From: Promethearchaeota archaeon
GTDB lineage: Archaea; Asgardarchaeota; Lokiarchaeia; Helarchaeales; RDOG01
Assembly: GCA_011365055.1 (NCBI GenBank)
Contig: RDOG01000030.1
Span: forward strand, 1-42,384
Reading direction: 5' to 3'
DNA length: 42,384 nucleotides
Below, in pieces: positions 25,650 to 34,679 of the stretch. Position numbers and translations under genes: made by a program. The number at the start of each line of letters is the position of its first letter. Positions within the stretch are counted from its first letter, which is position 1. Under the pieces are notes generated by a model, which did not search any database, was not told the origin of the DNA, and saw only the letters and a program-made list of their open reading frames with translations.

Positions 25650-26777
25650 TTGATAGCTATAATTATTGGAACTCGCCCTGAAATTATTAAAATGTCTCCA
25701 GTTATAAAGGCTTGTGAGAAACATAATTTAGATTATTTCATACTTCATACTGGTCAACATTATTCATATGATATGGATAAAGTATTCTTTAAAGATTTAG
25801 AATTACCTGACGCTAAATATAATTTGGATGTTGGTTCTGATTCTCATGCGAAACAAACCGCAAAAATGATGATAGGAATTGAAGAGATTTTATTAAAAGA
25901 AAAACCTGAAGTAGTTCTGTTAGAAGGTGACACGAATTCCGTTTTAGCGGGTGCCATAGTCGCAGCAAAATTACCGGCTAAATGTGGGCACGTAGAAGCT
26001 GGTCTCCGTACATATGATGAAAAAGGAAACATAAAATTTTTTCATGGAGATTCGGTTTTACCAGAGGAAATTAATAGAAAACTGATTGATCACATTTCTG
26101 ATTATTTATTTGCTCCAACTGAATACTCAAAAAGTATCTTATTAAATGAAGGTATTCCTGAAGATAAAATTTTAACAACTGGTAATACAATTGTTGATGC
26201 AGTCTTTCAATCCTTAGAGATAGCAAAAAGAAAATCAGAAATTTTAAATAAATACAATCTAAAACCTAAAAATTATTTTTTAGTTACATCTCATAGGCAA
26301 GAGCATGTTGATTCTAAAATAAATTTAATTGGTATTTTAGAAAGTTTATCAAAAATCTCAAGAGAGTACTCGTATCCTGTAATATTTCCGGTACATCCTA
26401 GAACTGCAAGAAAAATTGAAGAATTTAAGCTTAAAGTGAGTAGTGAAATTATTTTAATCGATCCAGTTGGTTTTTTAGACTTCTTAAATTTAGAAGCCTC
26501 TGCAAAATTAGTTTTAACAGATTCTGGTGGAGTTCAGGAGGAAAGTTGTATTCTTGGAATTCCTTCTGTCACTTTTCGTAATGTAAAAGAAAAATCATAT
26601 GTGATTCCAGAAACCATAGAAGTAGGCGCTAGTGTCCTAGTTAATACAAACCCTGATGAAGTTAGTAATGCCGTTAAAATGATGCTTAATAAAAAAGCCG
26701 ATTGGAAAAATCCCTTCGGGGATGGAACTGCTGGTGAACAAATTGTTAATTACATTATACAACAAAATATTCTTTAG
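25650..26777 (+). CDS. wecB: UDP-N-acetylglucosamine 2-epimerase (non-hydrolysing)
   Basis: A 375-residue enzyme interconverting UDP-GlcNAc and UDP-ManNAc in the cytosol. Family landmarks: GTRPEIIKM (7-15), TGQHYSYDM (34-42), EGDTNSVLA (92-100) with D94, HVEAGLRT (114-121) with E116, PEEINR (138-143) with the catalytic Glu, SHRQEHVD (214-221) with H215, HPRT and LTDSGGVQEES for UDP binding. Length is normal; the short insert before PEEINR is seen in archaeal members. The start is TTG with GGAGA nine bases upstream. A UDP-ManNAc dehydrogenase is not in the window. It lies 69 bp upstream of the CDP-sugar operon and may share its transcript. Confidence 0.95.
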   Translation: MIAIIIGTRPEIIKMSPVIKACEKHNLDYFILHTGQHYSYDMDKVFFKDLELPDAKYNLDVGSDSHAKQTAKMMIGIEEILLKEKPEVVLLEGDTNSVLAGAIVAAKLPAKCGHVEAGLRTYDEKGNIKFFHGDSVLPEEINRKLIDHISDYLFAPTEYSKSILLNEGIPEDKILTTGNTIVDAVFQSLEIAKRKSEILNKYNLKPKNYFLVTSHRQEHVDSKINLIGILESLSKISREYSYPVIFPVHPRTARKIEEFKLKVSSEIILIDPVGFLDFLNLEASAKLVLTDSGGVQEESCILGIPSVTFRNVKEKSYVIPETIEVGASVLVNTNPDEVSNAVKMMLNKKADWKNPFGDGTAGEQIVNYIIQQNIL

Positions 26778-26846
26778 AAACATTTTTATTCAATACAAAA
26801 AAAATCGTATCTAATAGAAATAAGCTAATATGGAAGATTAGATATT

Positions 26847-27620
26847 GTGAAAGTTGTTATTTTATGCGGTGGCTTGGGAACTCGTTTAGCAGAAGAAACG
26901 GATAAAATACCAAAACCAATCGTTCGAATAGGAAAAATGCCAATTTTATGGCATATTATGAAGATATATTATAATTATGGTTTTAGAGAATTTTGTTTAT
27001 CCTTGGGCTATAAAAGTGAAATTATTAAACAATTTTTTCTAAATTATCATTTAATGAGTGATGATTTATTAATTAACACAAAATCTGGGAAAATAATTAA
27101 ACATTCAAGTCTCTCAGAAGATTGGGATGTTCATTTAATAGATACTGGAATCGATACTGATACTGGTGGAAGAATTAAAAGATTAATGCAGTTCTTAAAA
27201 GATGAAACATTTATGATGACATATGGTGACGGAGTTGCGAATATTAATATCAAGAAATTAGTAGATTTTCATAAGTCACATGGTAAATTAGCTACAATAA
27301 CAGCAGTTAGACCTCTTGCTAGATTTGGTGAAATGGTTTTTGAAGGAAAAAAAGTAATTGAATTTAAGGAGAAACCAATAATTAAGAATAGTTTTATAAG
27401 CGGAGGATTTTTTGTATTAGAACCTAAAGTTTTAGATTATATTGAAAATGATAAACAAAGGTGGGAAGCTGAGCCTCTAGAAAATATCGCAAAAGATGGG
27501 GAACTAATGGCATATTTTCATGAAGGATTTTGGCAATGTATGGATAATGTTAGAGATTTAAGATATCTGAGCGAACTTTGGGAAATTGGAAAAGCCCCCT
27601 GGAAAATCTGGAAAGATTGA
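26847..27620 (+). CDS. rfbF: Glucose-1-phosphate cytidylyltransferase
   Basis: A 257-residue nucleotidyltransferase that makes CDP-glucose from CTP and glucose-1-phosphate. GGLGTRLAEETDKIPKP (8-24) binds the nucleotide. MPILWHIMKIYYNYG (31-45), DTGIDTDTGGRIKRL, TYGDGVANINI, GGFFVLEP and FWQCMDNVRD are diagnostic of RfbF and differ from dTDP-glucose pyrophosphorylases. Length equals the family norm. The start is GTG. It opens a six-gene run (gaps 27, 1, 0, 9 and 1 bp) that converts CDP-glucose to a branched, methylated 6-deoxyhexose. Confidence 0.95.
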   Translation: MKVVILCGGLGTRLAEETDKIPKPIVRIGKMPILWHIMKIYYNYGFREFCLSLGYKSEIIKQFFLNYHLMSDDLLINTKSGKIIKHSSLSEDWDVHLIDTGIDTDTGGRIKRLMQFLKDETFMMTYGDGVANINIKKLVDFHKSHGKLATITAVRPLARFGEMVFEGKKVIEFKEKPIIKNSFISGGFFVLEPKVLDYIENDKQRWEAEPLENIAKDGELMAYFHEGFWQCMDNVRDLRYLSELWEIGKAPWKIWKD

Positions 27621-27647
27621 TTAAATAAAAAAGGAGATTTTTTAAAA

Positions 27648-28634
27648 TTGAATGAATATAACTGGGAAGAAAAAAAAATTTTAATTACAGGGGCTACTGG
27701 ATTAGTTGGTTCGTGGCTCATAAAAGAATTAATAAAAAAAGGTTCATCAATTATTGCTTTAATAAGGGATAATGATTTTCAATCAGAATTTTTCCGAAGT
27801 AAAGATTATTTACAATGTCATATGGTTAATGGTTCATTAGAAGATTATTCTCTACTAAAAAGAACAATTAATGATTTTAAAATAGACATAATTTTTCATT
27901 TGGGCGCACAAACGATTGTAGGAGCTGCATACAGGGATCCATTACAAGCTTTTGAAAGTAATATTAGAGGAACCTATCAAATTTTAGAAGCTTGTAGAAA
28001 ATTTAAAGATTTAATTGAAATTATTGTTGTTGCTTCAAGTGATAAAGCTTATGGTATAAGTAATAACTTACCCTATACAGAAGAAATGCCTTTAAAAGGC
28101 ATACATCCATATGACGTTTCAAAAAGTTGTACGGATTTAATCGCTCAATCTTATTACTATTCATATCATTTACCTGTTGTAATATCAAGATGTGGGAATA
28201 TATTCGGAGGAGGAGATTTAAATTGGAGTAGAATTGTACCTGGAACTGTTCGATCTATTCTAAATAACGAAATACCAATAATAAGAAGCAATGGAAAATT
28301 TGTTAGAGATTATATATATGTAAAAGATATAGTGAATGCATATTTGTTATTGATAGAAAAAAATAACATAAAGACAATTATTGGGGAAGCTTTTAATTTT
28401 AGTAATGAAAAGCCAATAACTGTTATCGAAATAGTTAATAATATATGTAAATTGATGAAAAAAGAATCAATTGAACCTAAAATATTGAATTTACAATTAG
28501 TGGAAATTTTTGAGCAATTTTTATCATCAAAAAAGGCTCACGATATCTTGAATTGGCATCCAAAATTCGATTTAACCTCTGGATTAAAGGAAACGATAAG
28601 ATGGTATGAAAAATTTTTCGGAGAATTAACTTAA
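27648..28634 (+). CDS. rfbG: CDP-glucose 4,6-dehydratase
   Basis: A 328-residue extended SDR that would convert CDP-glucose to CDP-4-keto-6-deoxyglucose. [10 protein letters not shown] (15-24) binds [23 protein letters not shown] (84-103) is typical of RfbG, ASSDKAYG (129-136) holds the catalytic Asp-Lys pair of dehydratases, YDVSK (155-159) is the Tyr/Lys dyad, and [19 protein letters not shown] follows. These match RfbG better than dTDP-glucose dehydratase. It is slightly shorter than many RfbGs. The start is TTG after a GGAG. It lies 27 bp after rfbF and 1 bp before the C-methyltransferase. Confidence 0.92.
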   Translation: MNEYNWEEKKILITGATGLVGSWLIKELIKKGSSIIALIRDNDFQSEFFRSKDYLQCHMVNGSLEDYSLLKRTINDFKIDIIFHLGAQTIVGAAYRDPLQAFESNIRGTYQILEACRKFKDLIEIIVVASSDKAYGISNNLPYTEEMPLKGIHPYDVSKSCTDLIAQSYYYSYHLPVVISRCGNIFGGGDLNWSRIVPGTVRSILNNEIPIIRSNGKFVRDYIYVKDIVNAYLLLIEKNNIKTIIGEAFNFSNEKPITVIEIVNNICKLMKKESIEPKILNLQLVEIFEQFLSSKKAHDILNWHPKFDLTSGLKETIRWYEKFFGELT

Positions 28635-28635
28635 A

Positions 28636-29868
28636 ATGCCACGAATAATTGCTTGCAGATCATGTGGTCATAGAGAATTAGTAACAATTTTATCACTTGG
28701 AAAAATGCCTTTAGCAAATGCATTAATTCCAGAGGAAAAATTAAAAGTTAAGGAACAATTTTTTCCATTAGAATTAGTTTTTTGTAGCAATTGTTCACTT
28801 ATTCAAATTAATGAGACAGTTGATCCAAAAATTCTTTTCAGTGAATATTTATACTTTTCATCTTATTCCGAAACAATGCTCCATCATTCAAAAGAATTAG
28901 TTGAGAAGCTCGTTAAACGCGAAAAATTATCTGAAAAAAATTTAGTAATTGAAATTGCGAGTAATGATGGATATTTATTGCAATTTTTTAAACCATATAA
29001 CATACCAATTCTGGGAATTGAGCCAGCTGAAAATATAGCTAAAATTGCTGAAGAGAAGGGTATATCAACACTTTGCGCTTTTTTCAATACTGAAACCGCC
29101 AAAAAATTGAATTCAGAGGGAAAAAAAGCTGATATAATAATTGGAAATAACGTTTTAGCTCATGTGGCAAATTTAAATGATTTTATTATGGGAATTAATA
29201 TTCTCCTAAAAAAAGAAGGTATTGGTATTTTTGAGTTTCCATATGTTAGAGAAATGATTGATAAAAATGAGTTTGACACCATTTATCATGAACACTTATG
29301 CTATTATTCTTTAACTTCAGTTTCAAATCTTTTTAAGAGACATGGGATGAAAATTGTAGATATTGAGCGAACTGCAATCCATGGAGGCTCATTAAGAATA
29401 TTTGCAATGTTAAAAGATAGCTCTAGCCCCATTTCAGATAAAGTTGAAGATTTATTAAAAGAAGAATCAGATATTGGTTTAAAAGATGCCCAATATTATA
29501 AAGAATTTGCTGTAAAAGTTAGAAACATTAAGAATGAATTAGTTAAATTAATAAAATCTTTAAAAAGTAAAGGATTTAAAATTGCTGCATATGGTGCTGC
29601 TGCAAAAGGTTGTATTTTGTTAAATTATTCGGAAATTGGTTTAAATTTAATAGATTTTATTGTTGATAGAAATCCACATAAACAAGGATTATTTATGCCT
29701 GGAAATCACATTCCAATTTATTCGACTGATAAATTATTGGAATTGCAACCTGATTATGTTTTAATTTTAGCTTGGAACTTTGCAAATGAAATAATGAATC
29801 AACAAAAAGATTATAGAGAAAAAGGTGGGAAATTTATTATTCCAATTCCAGAAATTAAGGTGATTTAA
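28636..29868 (+). CDS. NDP-hexose C-3 methyltransferase (TylC3/TcaB9-type)
   Basis: A 410-residue SAM-dependent C-methyltransferase. The N-terminal zinc domain has CRSC (7-10) and CSNC (50-53). The middle domain has [15 protein letters not shown] (104-118) for SAM and YHEHLCYYS (217-225), which carries the catalytic His region of TcaB9-like enzymes. The C-terminal domain [12 protein letters not shown] and [16 protein letters not shown] is the nucleotide-sugar-binding domain. Relatives add a methyl to C-3 of a 4-keto-6-deoxy sugar. Neighbours RfbF/RfbG make CDP-4-keto-6-deoxyglucose its likely substrate. The stop is followed directly by the next ATG, with GGTGAT inside the gene end. Confidence 0.92.
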   Translation: MPRIIACRSCGHRELVTILSLGKMPLANALIPEEKLKVKEQFFPLELVFCSNCSLIQINETVDPKILFSEYLYFSSYSETMLHHSKELVEKLVKREKLSEKNLVIEIASNDGYLLQFFKPYNIPILGIEPAENIAKIAEEKGISTLCAFFNTETAKKLNSEGKKADIIIGNNVLAHVANLNDFIMGINILLKKEGIGIFEFPYVREMIDKNEFDTIYHEHLCYYSLTSVSNLFKRHGMKIVDIERTAIHGGSLRIFAMLKDSSSPISDKVEDLLKEESDIGLKDAQYYKEFAVKVRNIKNELVKLIKSLKSKGFKIAAYGAAAKGCILLNYSEIGLNLIDFIVDRNPHKQGLFMPGNHIPIYSTDKLLELQPDYVLILAWNFANEIMNQQKDYREKGGKFIIPIPEIKVI

Positions 29869-30324
29869 ATGGGAGATATAGAAGGAGTAAAAATAATTTC
29901 AAAAAAGAGAATTCCAGATGAAAGAGGAACGATTTTTCACATGATAAGAAAAGATGATCCACATTTTATAGAATTTGGGGAAATATATTTTTCAACAATT
30001 TATAAGGGCGTTATTAAAGGTTGGCATAAACATCAAGAAATGACTTTAAATTATGTATGCATTTATGGAAGAATTAAACTTGTATTATACGACGATCGAA
30101 AGAATTCACAAACAAAAGGAGAACTTATGGAAATATTTTTGGGTCCAGATAATTATTCACTAGTAGTTATTCCCCCACTTGTTTGGAATGGGTTTAAAGG
30201 AATGAGTGAACCTTATGCAATCGTAGCGAATTGCTGTACACATACTCACGATCAATCAAGATCAGAAAGATTAGATCCTTTTAATAACGATATTCCTTAC
30301 ATTTGGGACGTCAAATGCCATTAA
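29869..30324 (+). CDS. dTDP-4-dehydrorhamnose 3,5-epimerase-like cupin, active-site variant
   Basis: A 151-residue cupin of the RmlC family, shorter than the standard of about 180 residues. It has RIPDERGTIFHMI (14-26), KGVIKGWHKHQEMTLNY (46-62) where His53 matches the catalytic His, GRIKLVLYDDRKNSQTKG (67-84) and IPPLVWNGFKGMSE (101-114). In classic RmlC the last motif has HGF and a catalytic Tyr follows in a TTDYY-like stretch; here they are NGF and CCTHTHD (122-128). After C-3 methylation only C-5 can still be epimerised, so it may be a 5-epimerase yielding an L-sugar. Start ATG, GGTGAT four bases upstream. Confidence 0.88.
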   Translation: MGDIEGVKIISKKRIPDERGTIFHMIRKDDPHFIEFGEIYFSTIYKGVIKGWHKHQEMTLNYVCIYGRIKLVLYDDRKNSQTKGELMEIFLGPDNYSLVVIPPLVWNGFKGMSEPYAIVANCCTHTHDQSRSERLDPFNNDIPYIWDVKCH

Positions 30325-30333
30325 GGAGGATTA

Positions 30334-31215
30334 TTGATTAGGTTATTAATTATTGGAAAATCTGGTCAACTTGGAAGTATGTTAATTAATGATGCGAAAG
30401 ATTTGTCTCATCAAATTATTGCACCAAGTGAGAAAGAATTAGATATTACTAACTCACAAGTCTTTTCATCATATATGAATGAATATTTACCCGATGTTGT
30501 ATTAAATACTGCAGCATATCATAATGTTCCATTATGTGAAAACAATCCTATACCTGCATTTCAAGTGAATTGCATTGCAGTAAGGGAAATGGCGAGAATT
30601 TGCGAAAAAATGGATAAATTATTTGTAACTATTAGCACAGATTATGTTTTTGATGGCAAGAAGGGAGAACCTTATATAGAAACTGATAAAACGGGACCTC
30701 TTCAAATCTATGGCTTATCTAAAGTTGCAGGTGAAATAGCTGCATTATCCTATTCAAATTCTATTATAATTCGAACTTGTGGTCTGTATGGTCTTCAAGG
30801 AGCAGAATCAAAAGGTGGAAATTTTCCAGATAACAGATTGAAAGATGCAAAGAAAGTATCCCGTCTTGAAATTAGTAATGATCAAACTATTTCACCAACT
30901 TATACAGGAGATTTAAGTAAAGCTATATTAAAATTAATATCACATCCTTCCAAGTCCAATGGAATTTATCATTTAATAAATGAAGGTTCCTGTACTTGGT
31001 ATGAATTTACTAAAGAGATATTTCAAATTATGAATATTTATATTGAATTAATTCCAGTCGATAGAAAAGGGAAAGAGGGAAAAATGAGGAGACCTATTTA
31101 CACTGCTTTAAGAAATACAAAAGCAACAAAATTAGGTATCATATTGCCACATTGGAAGGATGCAATAAAAAAATATTTAGAAATTAAATATAAAAAAAAA
31201 ATAACGAGGAATTAA
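30334..31215 (+). CDS. dTDP-4-dehydrorhamnose reductase-like 4-ketoreductase
   Basis: A 293-residue RmlD-family SDR that would reduce the 4-keto group of the CDP-sugar. It has GKSGQLG (8-14) for NAD(P)H, ELDITN (35-40), NTAAYHNVPLCE (58-69), STDYVFDGKKGEPY (101-114), Y126/K130 in YGLSK, and RTCGLYG. The C-terminal GNFPDN, SPTYTGDLS and IYHLINEGSCTWYEF motifs match RmlD. The gene order and CDP-type partners argue for a CDP-sugar rather than a dTDP-sugar substrate. The start is TTG with a perfect GGAGG five bases upstream, 9 bp after the epimerase gene. Confidence 0.9.
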   Translation: MIRLLIIGKSGQLGSMLINDAKDLSHQIIAPSEKELDITNSQVFSSYMNEYLPDVVLNTAAYHNVPLCENNPIPAFQVNCIAVREMARICEKMDKLFVTISTDYVFDGKKGEPYIETDKTGPLQIYGLSKVAGEIAALSYSNSIIIRTCGLYGLQGAESKGGNFPDNRLKDAKKVSRLEISNDQTISPTYTGDLSKAILKLISHPSKSNGIYHLINEGSCTWYEFTKEIFQIMNIYIELIPVDRKGKEGKMRRPIYTALRNTKATKLGIILPHWKDAIKKYLEIKYKKKITRN

Positions 31216-31216
31216 A

Positions 31217-31954
31217 ATGAATTGGCCTTCAAAAGAAGATATTATGGAAATAAAACAATATATTAACAAAAAAAGAGATAAAAATATTGAATTATTAAAA
31301 AAAGATGCTAAACAATGGACAAGAACTGGTTGGGAAAATAAAATATCGTATGAAATTACTTGGTTAGGAGTTCCAATTATTCAGCTTCCTAACGATATGA
31401 TATTAATGCAGGAATTAATTTTTGAAATTAAACCTGATTTCATTATAGAATGCGGTATTGCACATGGCGGATCGTTAATTTATTATGCATCCTTGCTTGA
31501 ATTACTTGGAAAAGGTAAAATTATCGGAATTGACATCGAAATTAGACCTCATAATAAAAAAATGATAGAAAGCCACCCAATGATTAAACGTATTAAATTG
31601 ATAGAAGGGAGTTCTATAAGTCAAGATACAATAGAAAAAATTAAGAATGAGATTATACCCAATTCTAAGGTAATAGTTTGCCTCGATTCAAACCATAATA
31701 AATCACATGTTCTAAAAGAACTGGATTTATACAAGAATTTTATAAGTTCAGGTGGCTATATAGTCGTATTCGATACAATAATGCCTGAATTATTAGGATT
31801 ACAAGGAGCTCAAGATGATTGGGATAAAAATAATCCTTTAGAAGCAATTAATGAATTTTTAACAATCAATAAAAACTTTGAAATAGATGAAACCTATCAT
31901 AAATTATTTGTATCATATTGTAAAAACGGTTTTCTTAGAAAAAAAAGTGAATAA
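31217..31954 (+). CDS. CmcI-family (cephalosporin hydroxylase/rhamnosyl O-methyltransferase) SAM methyltransferase
   Basis: A 245-residue protein of the family named after cephalosporin hydroxylase CmcI, whose members in sugar clusters are O-methyltransferases (for example rhamnosyl 2-O-methyltransferase). IIECGIAHGGSLIYYASLLE (76-95) is the SAM site, IIGIDIEIRPHN (102-113) the acidic loop, CLDSNHNKSHVLKELDLY (155-172) the likely metal/catalytic motif, and YIVVFDT (181-187) follows. It sits at the end of the CDP-sugar operon, one base after the reductase, with GAGGA upstream, so it probably O-methylates that branched sugar before or after transfer. It converges on a GT2 gene 5 bp away. Confidence 0.88.
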   Translation: MNWPSKEDIMEIKQYINKKRDKNIELLKKDAKQWTRTGWENKISYEITWLGVPIIQLPNDMILMQELIFEIKPDFIIECGIAHGGSLIYYASLLELLGKGKIIGIDIEIRPHNKKMIESHPMIKRIKLIEGSSISQDTIEKIKNEIIPNSKVIVCLDSNHNKSHVLKELDLYKNFISSGGYIVVFDTIMPELLGLQGAQDDWDKNNPLEAINEFLTINKNFEIDETYHKLFVSYCKNGFLRKKSE

Positions 31955-31959
31955 ACGCG

Positions 31960-32913
31960 TTATTTTAATCTATTAAATCTATCTCTTAAAAATATTTTTT
32001 GAAGATATTTGGATAATTTCCTTTGAGAAATGGATTGATTTAACAAAAAATTATTAATTAAAATTATTAAATAAATAAAAATTTGACATATGAATGTATT
32101 ATATATTAAAAGAATTTTTTTAGCAATGCTAATATTCCCTTCTTTTATTATTTTTCTTGAAAATGATTGGAATCTTGTCTGTTTAACAAAATAATCTTTC
32201 GCAGTCGAAAAAGCAGCAATCATTTTCGTAATTTTTGAGTTAGGTTCAACATAACTTCTATCTCGTTTGTGAAACAGCAGTTTTGGATGCATATAGAACT
32301 TACCATGGTAAATTAGCCTCATTAATAATAAATTATCATCCCCATATCCTCCTTTAGAACGAGTTGAAAATCCTCCAATTTTTTTAAGAATGGAAGTGCG
32401 ATAAATTCCGTAAATATACATTGCTAAGTTCTGATGTATTGAATATTTTAATCTTGTATAAGTATCTCTAATTTTGCTAAAAAGAAAATATGAAGAGTTA
32501 TCATTTTTATACCTATTATCTTTTTCGTCGTCAGATATTAAATCAAAATTACAGAAAGAAAGAATAAAATTCTTATCATTTTCCAAGATAGAAATTAATT
32601 CAGAAATGAAATTTGGTTCCCATACATCATCATGAGCTGCCCACATAAAATAAGGTGTTTTTGCCATGTTTAATGTTTTTTGAAAATTATTAGTTGCCCC
32701 AATATTTTGTTTATTTCTGTAATATTTAATTCTTGAATCCTTTTTTTGATAAGATCTGCAGATATTCTCTGTATTATCAGTTGAATTATTGTCTGATATT
32801 ATCAAAATAAAATTTTTAAAAGTCTGGTTTAATAAGGAATCCAATGCAATCGCTATTTTTTTTTCACCATTATAAATGGGCATGCCGATAGTTAGTTTAA
32901 TTTGTTCCTTCAC
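31960..32913 (-). CDS. Glycosyltransferase family 2 (paralogue of 38831-39703)
   Basis: A 317-residue GT-A enzyme with LTIGMPIYNGEKKI (7-20), IISDNNSTDNT (38-48), NIGATNNFQK (70-79), WAAHDDVWEP (91-100, the acidic metal-binding motif) and GGYGDDNLLLMRLI near the expected base. A hydrophobic stretch around 270-295 may anchor it to the membrane. About 75 of its first 100 residues are identical to the GT2 encoded at 38831-39703, so the two arose by duplication. The start is GTG. It is convergent with the CDP-sugar operon, making it a candidate transferase for that sugar, and is 71 bp after the acyltransferase gene on the same strand. Confidence 0.88.
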   Translation of the reverse strand: MKEQIKLTIGMPIYNGEKKIAIALDSLLNQTFKNFILIISDNNSTDNTENICRSYQKKDSRIKYYRNKQNIGATNNFQKTLNMAKTPYFMWAAHDDVWEPNFISELISILENDKNFILSFCNFDLISDDEKDNRYKNDNSSYFLFSKIRDTYTRLKYSIHQNLAMYIYGIYRTSILKKIGGFSTRSKGGYGDDNLLLMRLIYHGKFYMHPKLLFHKRDRSYVEPNSKITKMIAAFSTAKDYFVKQTRFQSFSRKIIKEGNISIAKKILLIYNTFICQIFIYLIILINNFLLNQSISQRKLSKYLQKIFLRDRFNRLK

Positions 32914-32984
32914 CTTGAAAACTGCTCTAATTTTAATTTTTATTTTTTCTGTAGAAATTTTATTAATTTATAATTTTTAATGAA

Positions 32985-33572
32985 TTATTTTAGTTCTTTT
33001 ACAACTTTACAAGGATTACCAAATGCAATAACATTTGGTGGTATGTTTTTAGTGACAATGGATCCAGCTCCAATTAAAGTGTTCTCCCCAATTTCTATTC
33101 CGGGCAATATTATAGCGCCTGAACCTATTGAACAGCCTTTTTTTAATACAGGTCCAATAAGAGCTGATTTATCTCTTGTTGGAGGATATTTATCATTAGT
33201 AGTTTTAGAAAATGGTCCCATAAATACATTATCCTCAACTTTCACACCCCATGTAACATAGACACCACTTTGGATACTCACATTATTACCGATTTGACAA
33301 TTACCATCAATAATTGAATTAGTTCCAATAATTACACTTTCACCAATTGTAGTTTTTTCCCTAATCATAATTCTATGTCCTGTTGTAAAGCGATTTCCAA
33401 TTTTTACATCACCATATATAATTGAATAGGAACGAATTGTGGAATTTTCTCCAATTATTAATTCATTATCATTAATGCCAAGCTCAACATTATTACCAAT
33501 GATTGAATTCATCCCAATCTTAACATTTTTATGAAAAATCACGTTTTTTCCAAGCTTTATTGATTTATCCAA
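32985..33572 (-). CDS. Hexapeptide-repeat N-acyltransferase (WlbB/WbpD-like)
   Basis: A 195-residue left-handed beta-helix protein built almost wholly of hexapeptide repeats (about 5-175: [40 protein letters not shown]). The loop [16 protein letters not shown] (119-134) and cap [13 protein letters not shown] (182-194) match acetyltransferases that N-acetylate 3-amino sugars in O-antigen pathways, such as WlbB. The aminotransferase and dehydrogenase that would make such a substrate are not in the window, so the substrate is uncertain. The start is TTG with GAGGCTG upstream. It is probably co-transcribed with the GT2 downstream, and divergent from the methyltransferase at 33754. Confidence 0.88.
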   Translation of the reverse strand: MDKSIKLGKNVIFHKNVKIGMNSIIGNNVELGINDNELIIGENSTIRSYSIIYGDVKIGNRFTTGHRIMIREKTTIGESVIIGTNSIIDGNCQIGNNVSIQSGVYVTWGVKVEDNVFMGPFSKTTNDKYPPTRDKSALIGPVLKKGCSIGSGAIILPGIEIGENTLIGAGSIVTKNIPPNVIAFGNPCKVVKELK

Positions 33573-33722
33573 ATTAATTCAGCCTCAAGATAGATTTTTT
33601 TTGATTTATTTTATAATATAAAATTTAAAAAGAATTCACCATTTATTCATTCAAAAAATTTTCAATAATTAATATATATCCCTTTATTTGAATTCGGGTA
33701 TATTTTTTGATTTATTAAAAAA

Positions 33723-33734
33723 TATTTAAAATAT
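33723..33734 (+). promoter_or_regulatory. Candidate TATA box of the methyltransferase gene
   Basis: ATTTAAAATATA lies centred about 26 nt upstream of the ATG at 33754, preceded by an A-rich run that could be a BRE. That spacing is what an archaeal leaderless transcript would show; no Shine-Dalgarno is seen before this ATG. AT-richness makes this tentative. Confidence 0.3.
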
Positions 33735-33753
33735 ATCTCTTAATTCCTATAAT

Positions 33754-34617
33754 ATGGTAAGAAAAATAGAAATGCTAAATAAAAAAGACTTTTTGAAATT
33801 TCTTCTTATGCCTTCTCATATAAAACCCTCTATTTTAAGTAATGATAATATGAAAATTTTTATTGATATTAATAAAAAATGGAATAAAAATATTTATGAT
33901 AATGAATTTGGTGAGAATTACGATGAAATACATGAATATTCGGAGGAAAATTATTCTAATTTTATTATAAAACAAAATTTAAATCAAATCTTCAAAAATC
34001 AAAAGGAAAAAATTATCCTCGAAATTGGAGCAGGTACTGGTTATTATACTGTTAATTATTGTAAATATGTTAAAAAAGTTGATGCCGTTGAAATTGGAGA
34101 AGATTTAACAAAAAAATTTAAAAAAGAAATTAATCAAAGACAAATTAAAAATATTACGATAATTTCCAACGATATTTGGAAATTTAAGGCAGATAAAAAA
34201 TATGATTACATTTTGTTTATTTCAACTTTACATCATTTACCTTTAAGAATAAAGTTACTTAAGAAATTATTAAAATTCCTAAAAAATAATGGAAAAATTG
34301 TCATTATTGAACCACATCACAATTTATTTAGAAAATTCAAATTAATTAAAGATTATTTGCTTAAATATAGAAAGAAAGATTTAGAAAGGAATAAAATTAT
34401 TTGGGGAGGACATGATTTTCTGACAAAAAATGAAATTAAATACTATACTAAAAATTTAAATTTAAAAATTCAGAAAATATTCACTTTTTTTAACTTATTA
34501 ATACCATTTAATAACTTTAAAACTAGATATTTCATTGAAAAAAGCTTGGGAAATATCCCATTCATTAATAACTTTCAACAAAACATAGTAGCAATATTAG
34601 TAAAAAATAATAAATAA
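33754..34617 (+). CDS. Class I SAM-dependent methyltransferase
   Basis: A 287-residue protein with a typical SAM-binding core: IILEIGAGTGYYTVNY (87-102), VDAVEIGEDL (109-118), YDYILFISTLHHLPL and GKIVIIEPHHN. The N-terminal 80 residues and the C-terminal third (including IIWGGHDFLTKNEIKYYT) are variable, as in substrate-binding regions. Most likely it methylates a sugar or a lipid-linked intermediate; the exact target is unknown. It starts a plus-strand run with a flippase 62 bp downstream. A decayed copy of its C-terminal half is at 42190-42384. Confidence 0.83.
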   Translation: MVRKIEMLNKKDFLKFLLMPSHIKPSILSNDNMKIFIDINKKWNKNIYDNEFGENYDEIHEYSEENYSNFIIKQNLNQIFKNQKEKIILEIGAGTGYYTVNYCKYVKKVDAVEIGEDLTKKFKKEINQRQIKNITIISNDIWKFKADKKYDYILFISTLHHLPLRIKLLKKLLKFLKNNGKIVIIEPHHNLFRKFKLIKDYLLKYRKKDLERNKIIWGGHDFLTKNEIKYYTKNLNLKIQKIFTFFNLLIPFNNFKTRYFIEKSLGNIPFINNFQQNIVAILVKNNK

Positions 34618-34679
34618 CCTACATTTTGAAATAGGTTTTAGTGTTTAAAAAGTATGGATTATAAAAAAGAGATAGTTAT

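Noticed and set aside
26847..31215. dTDP-rhamnose operon
   Set aside because: RmlC- and RmlD-like genes are present, but the nucleotidyltransferase and dehydratase are the CDP type and a C-methyltransferase is included, so rhamnose is not the expected product.
32980..33261. 93-codon plus-strand ORF over the acyltransferase
   Set aside because: It is the antisense reading of hexapeptide repeats, which often leaves long open frames on the opposite strand.
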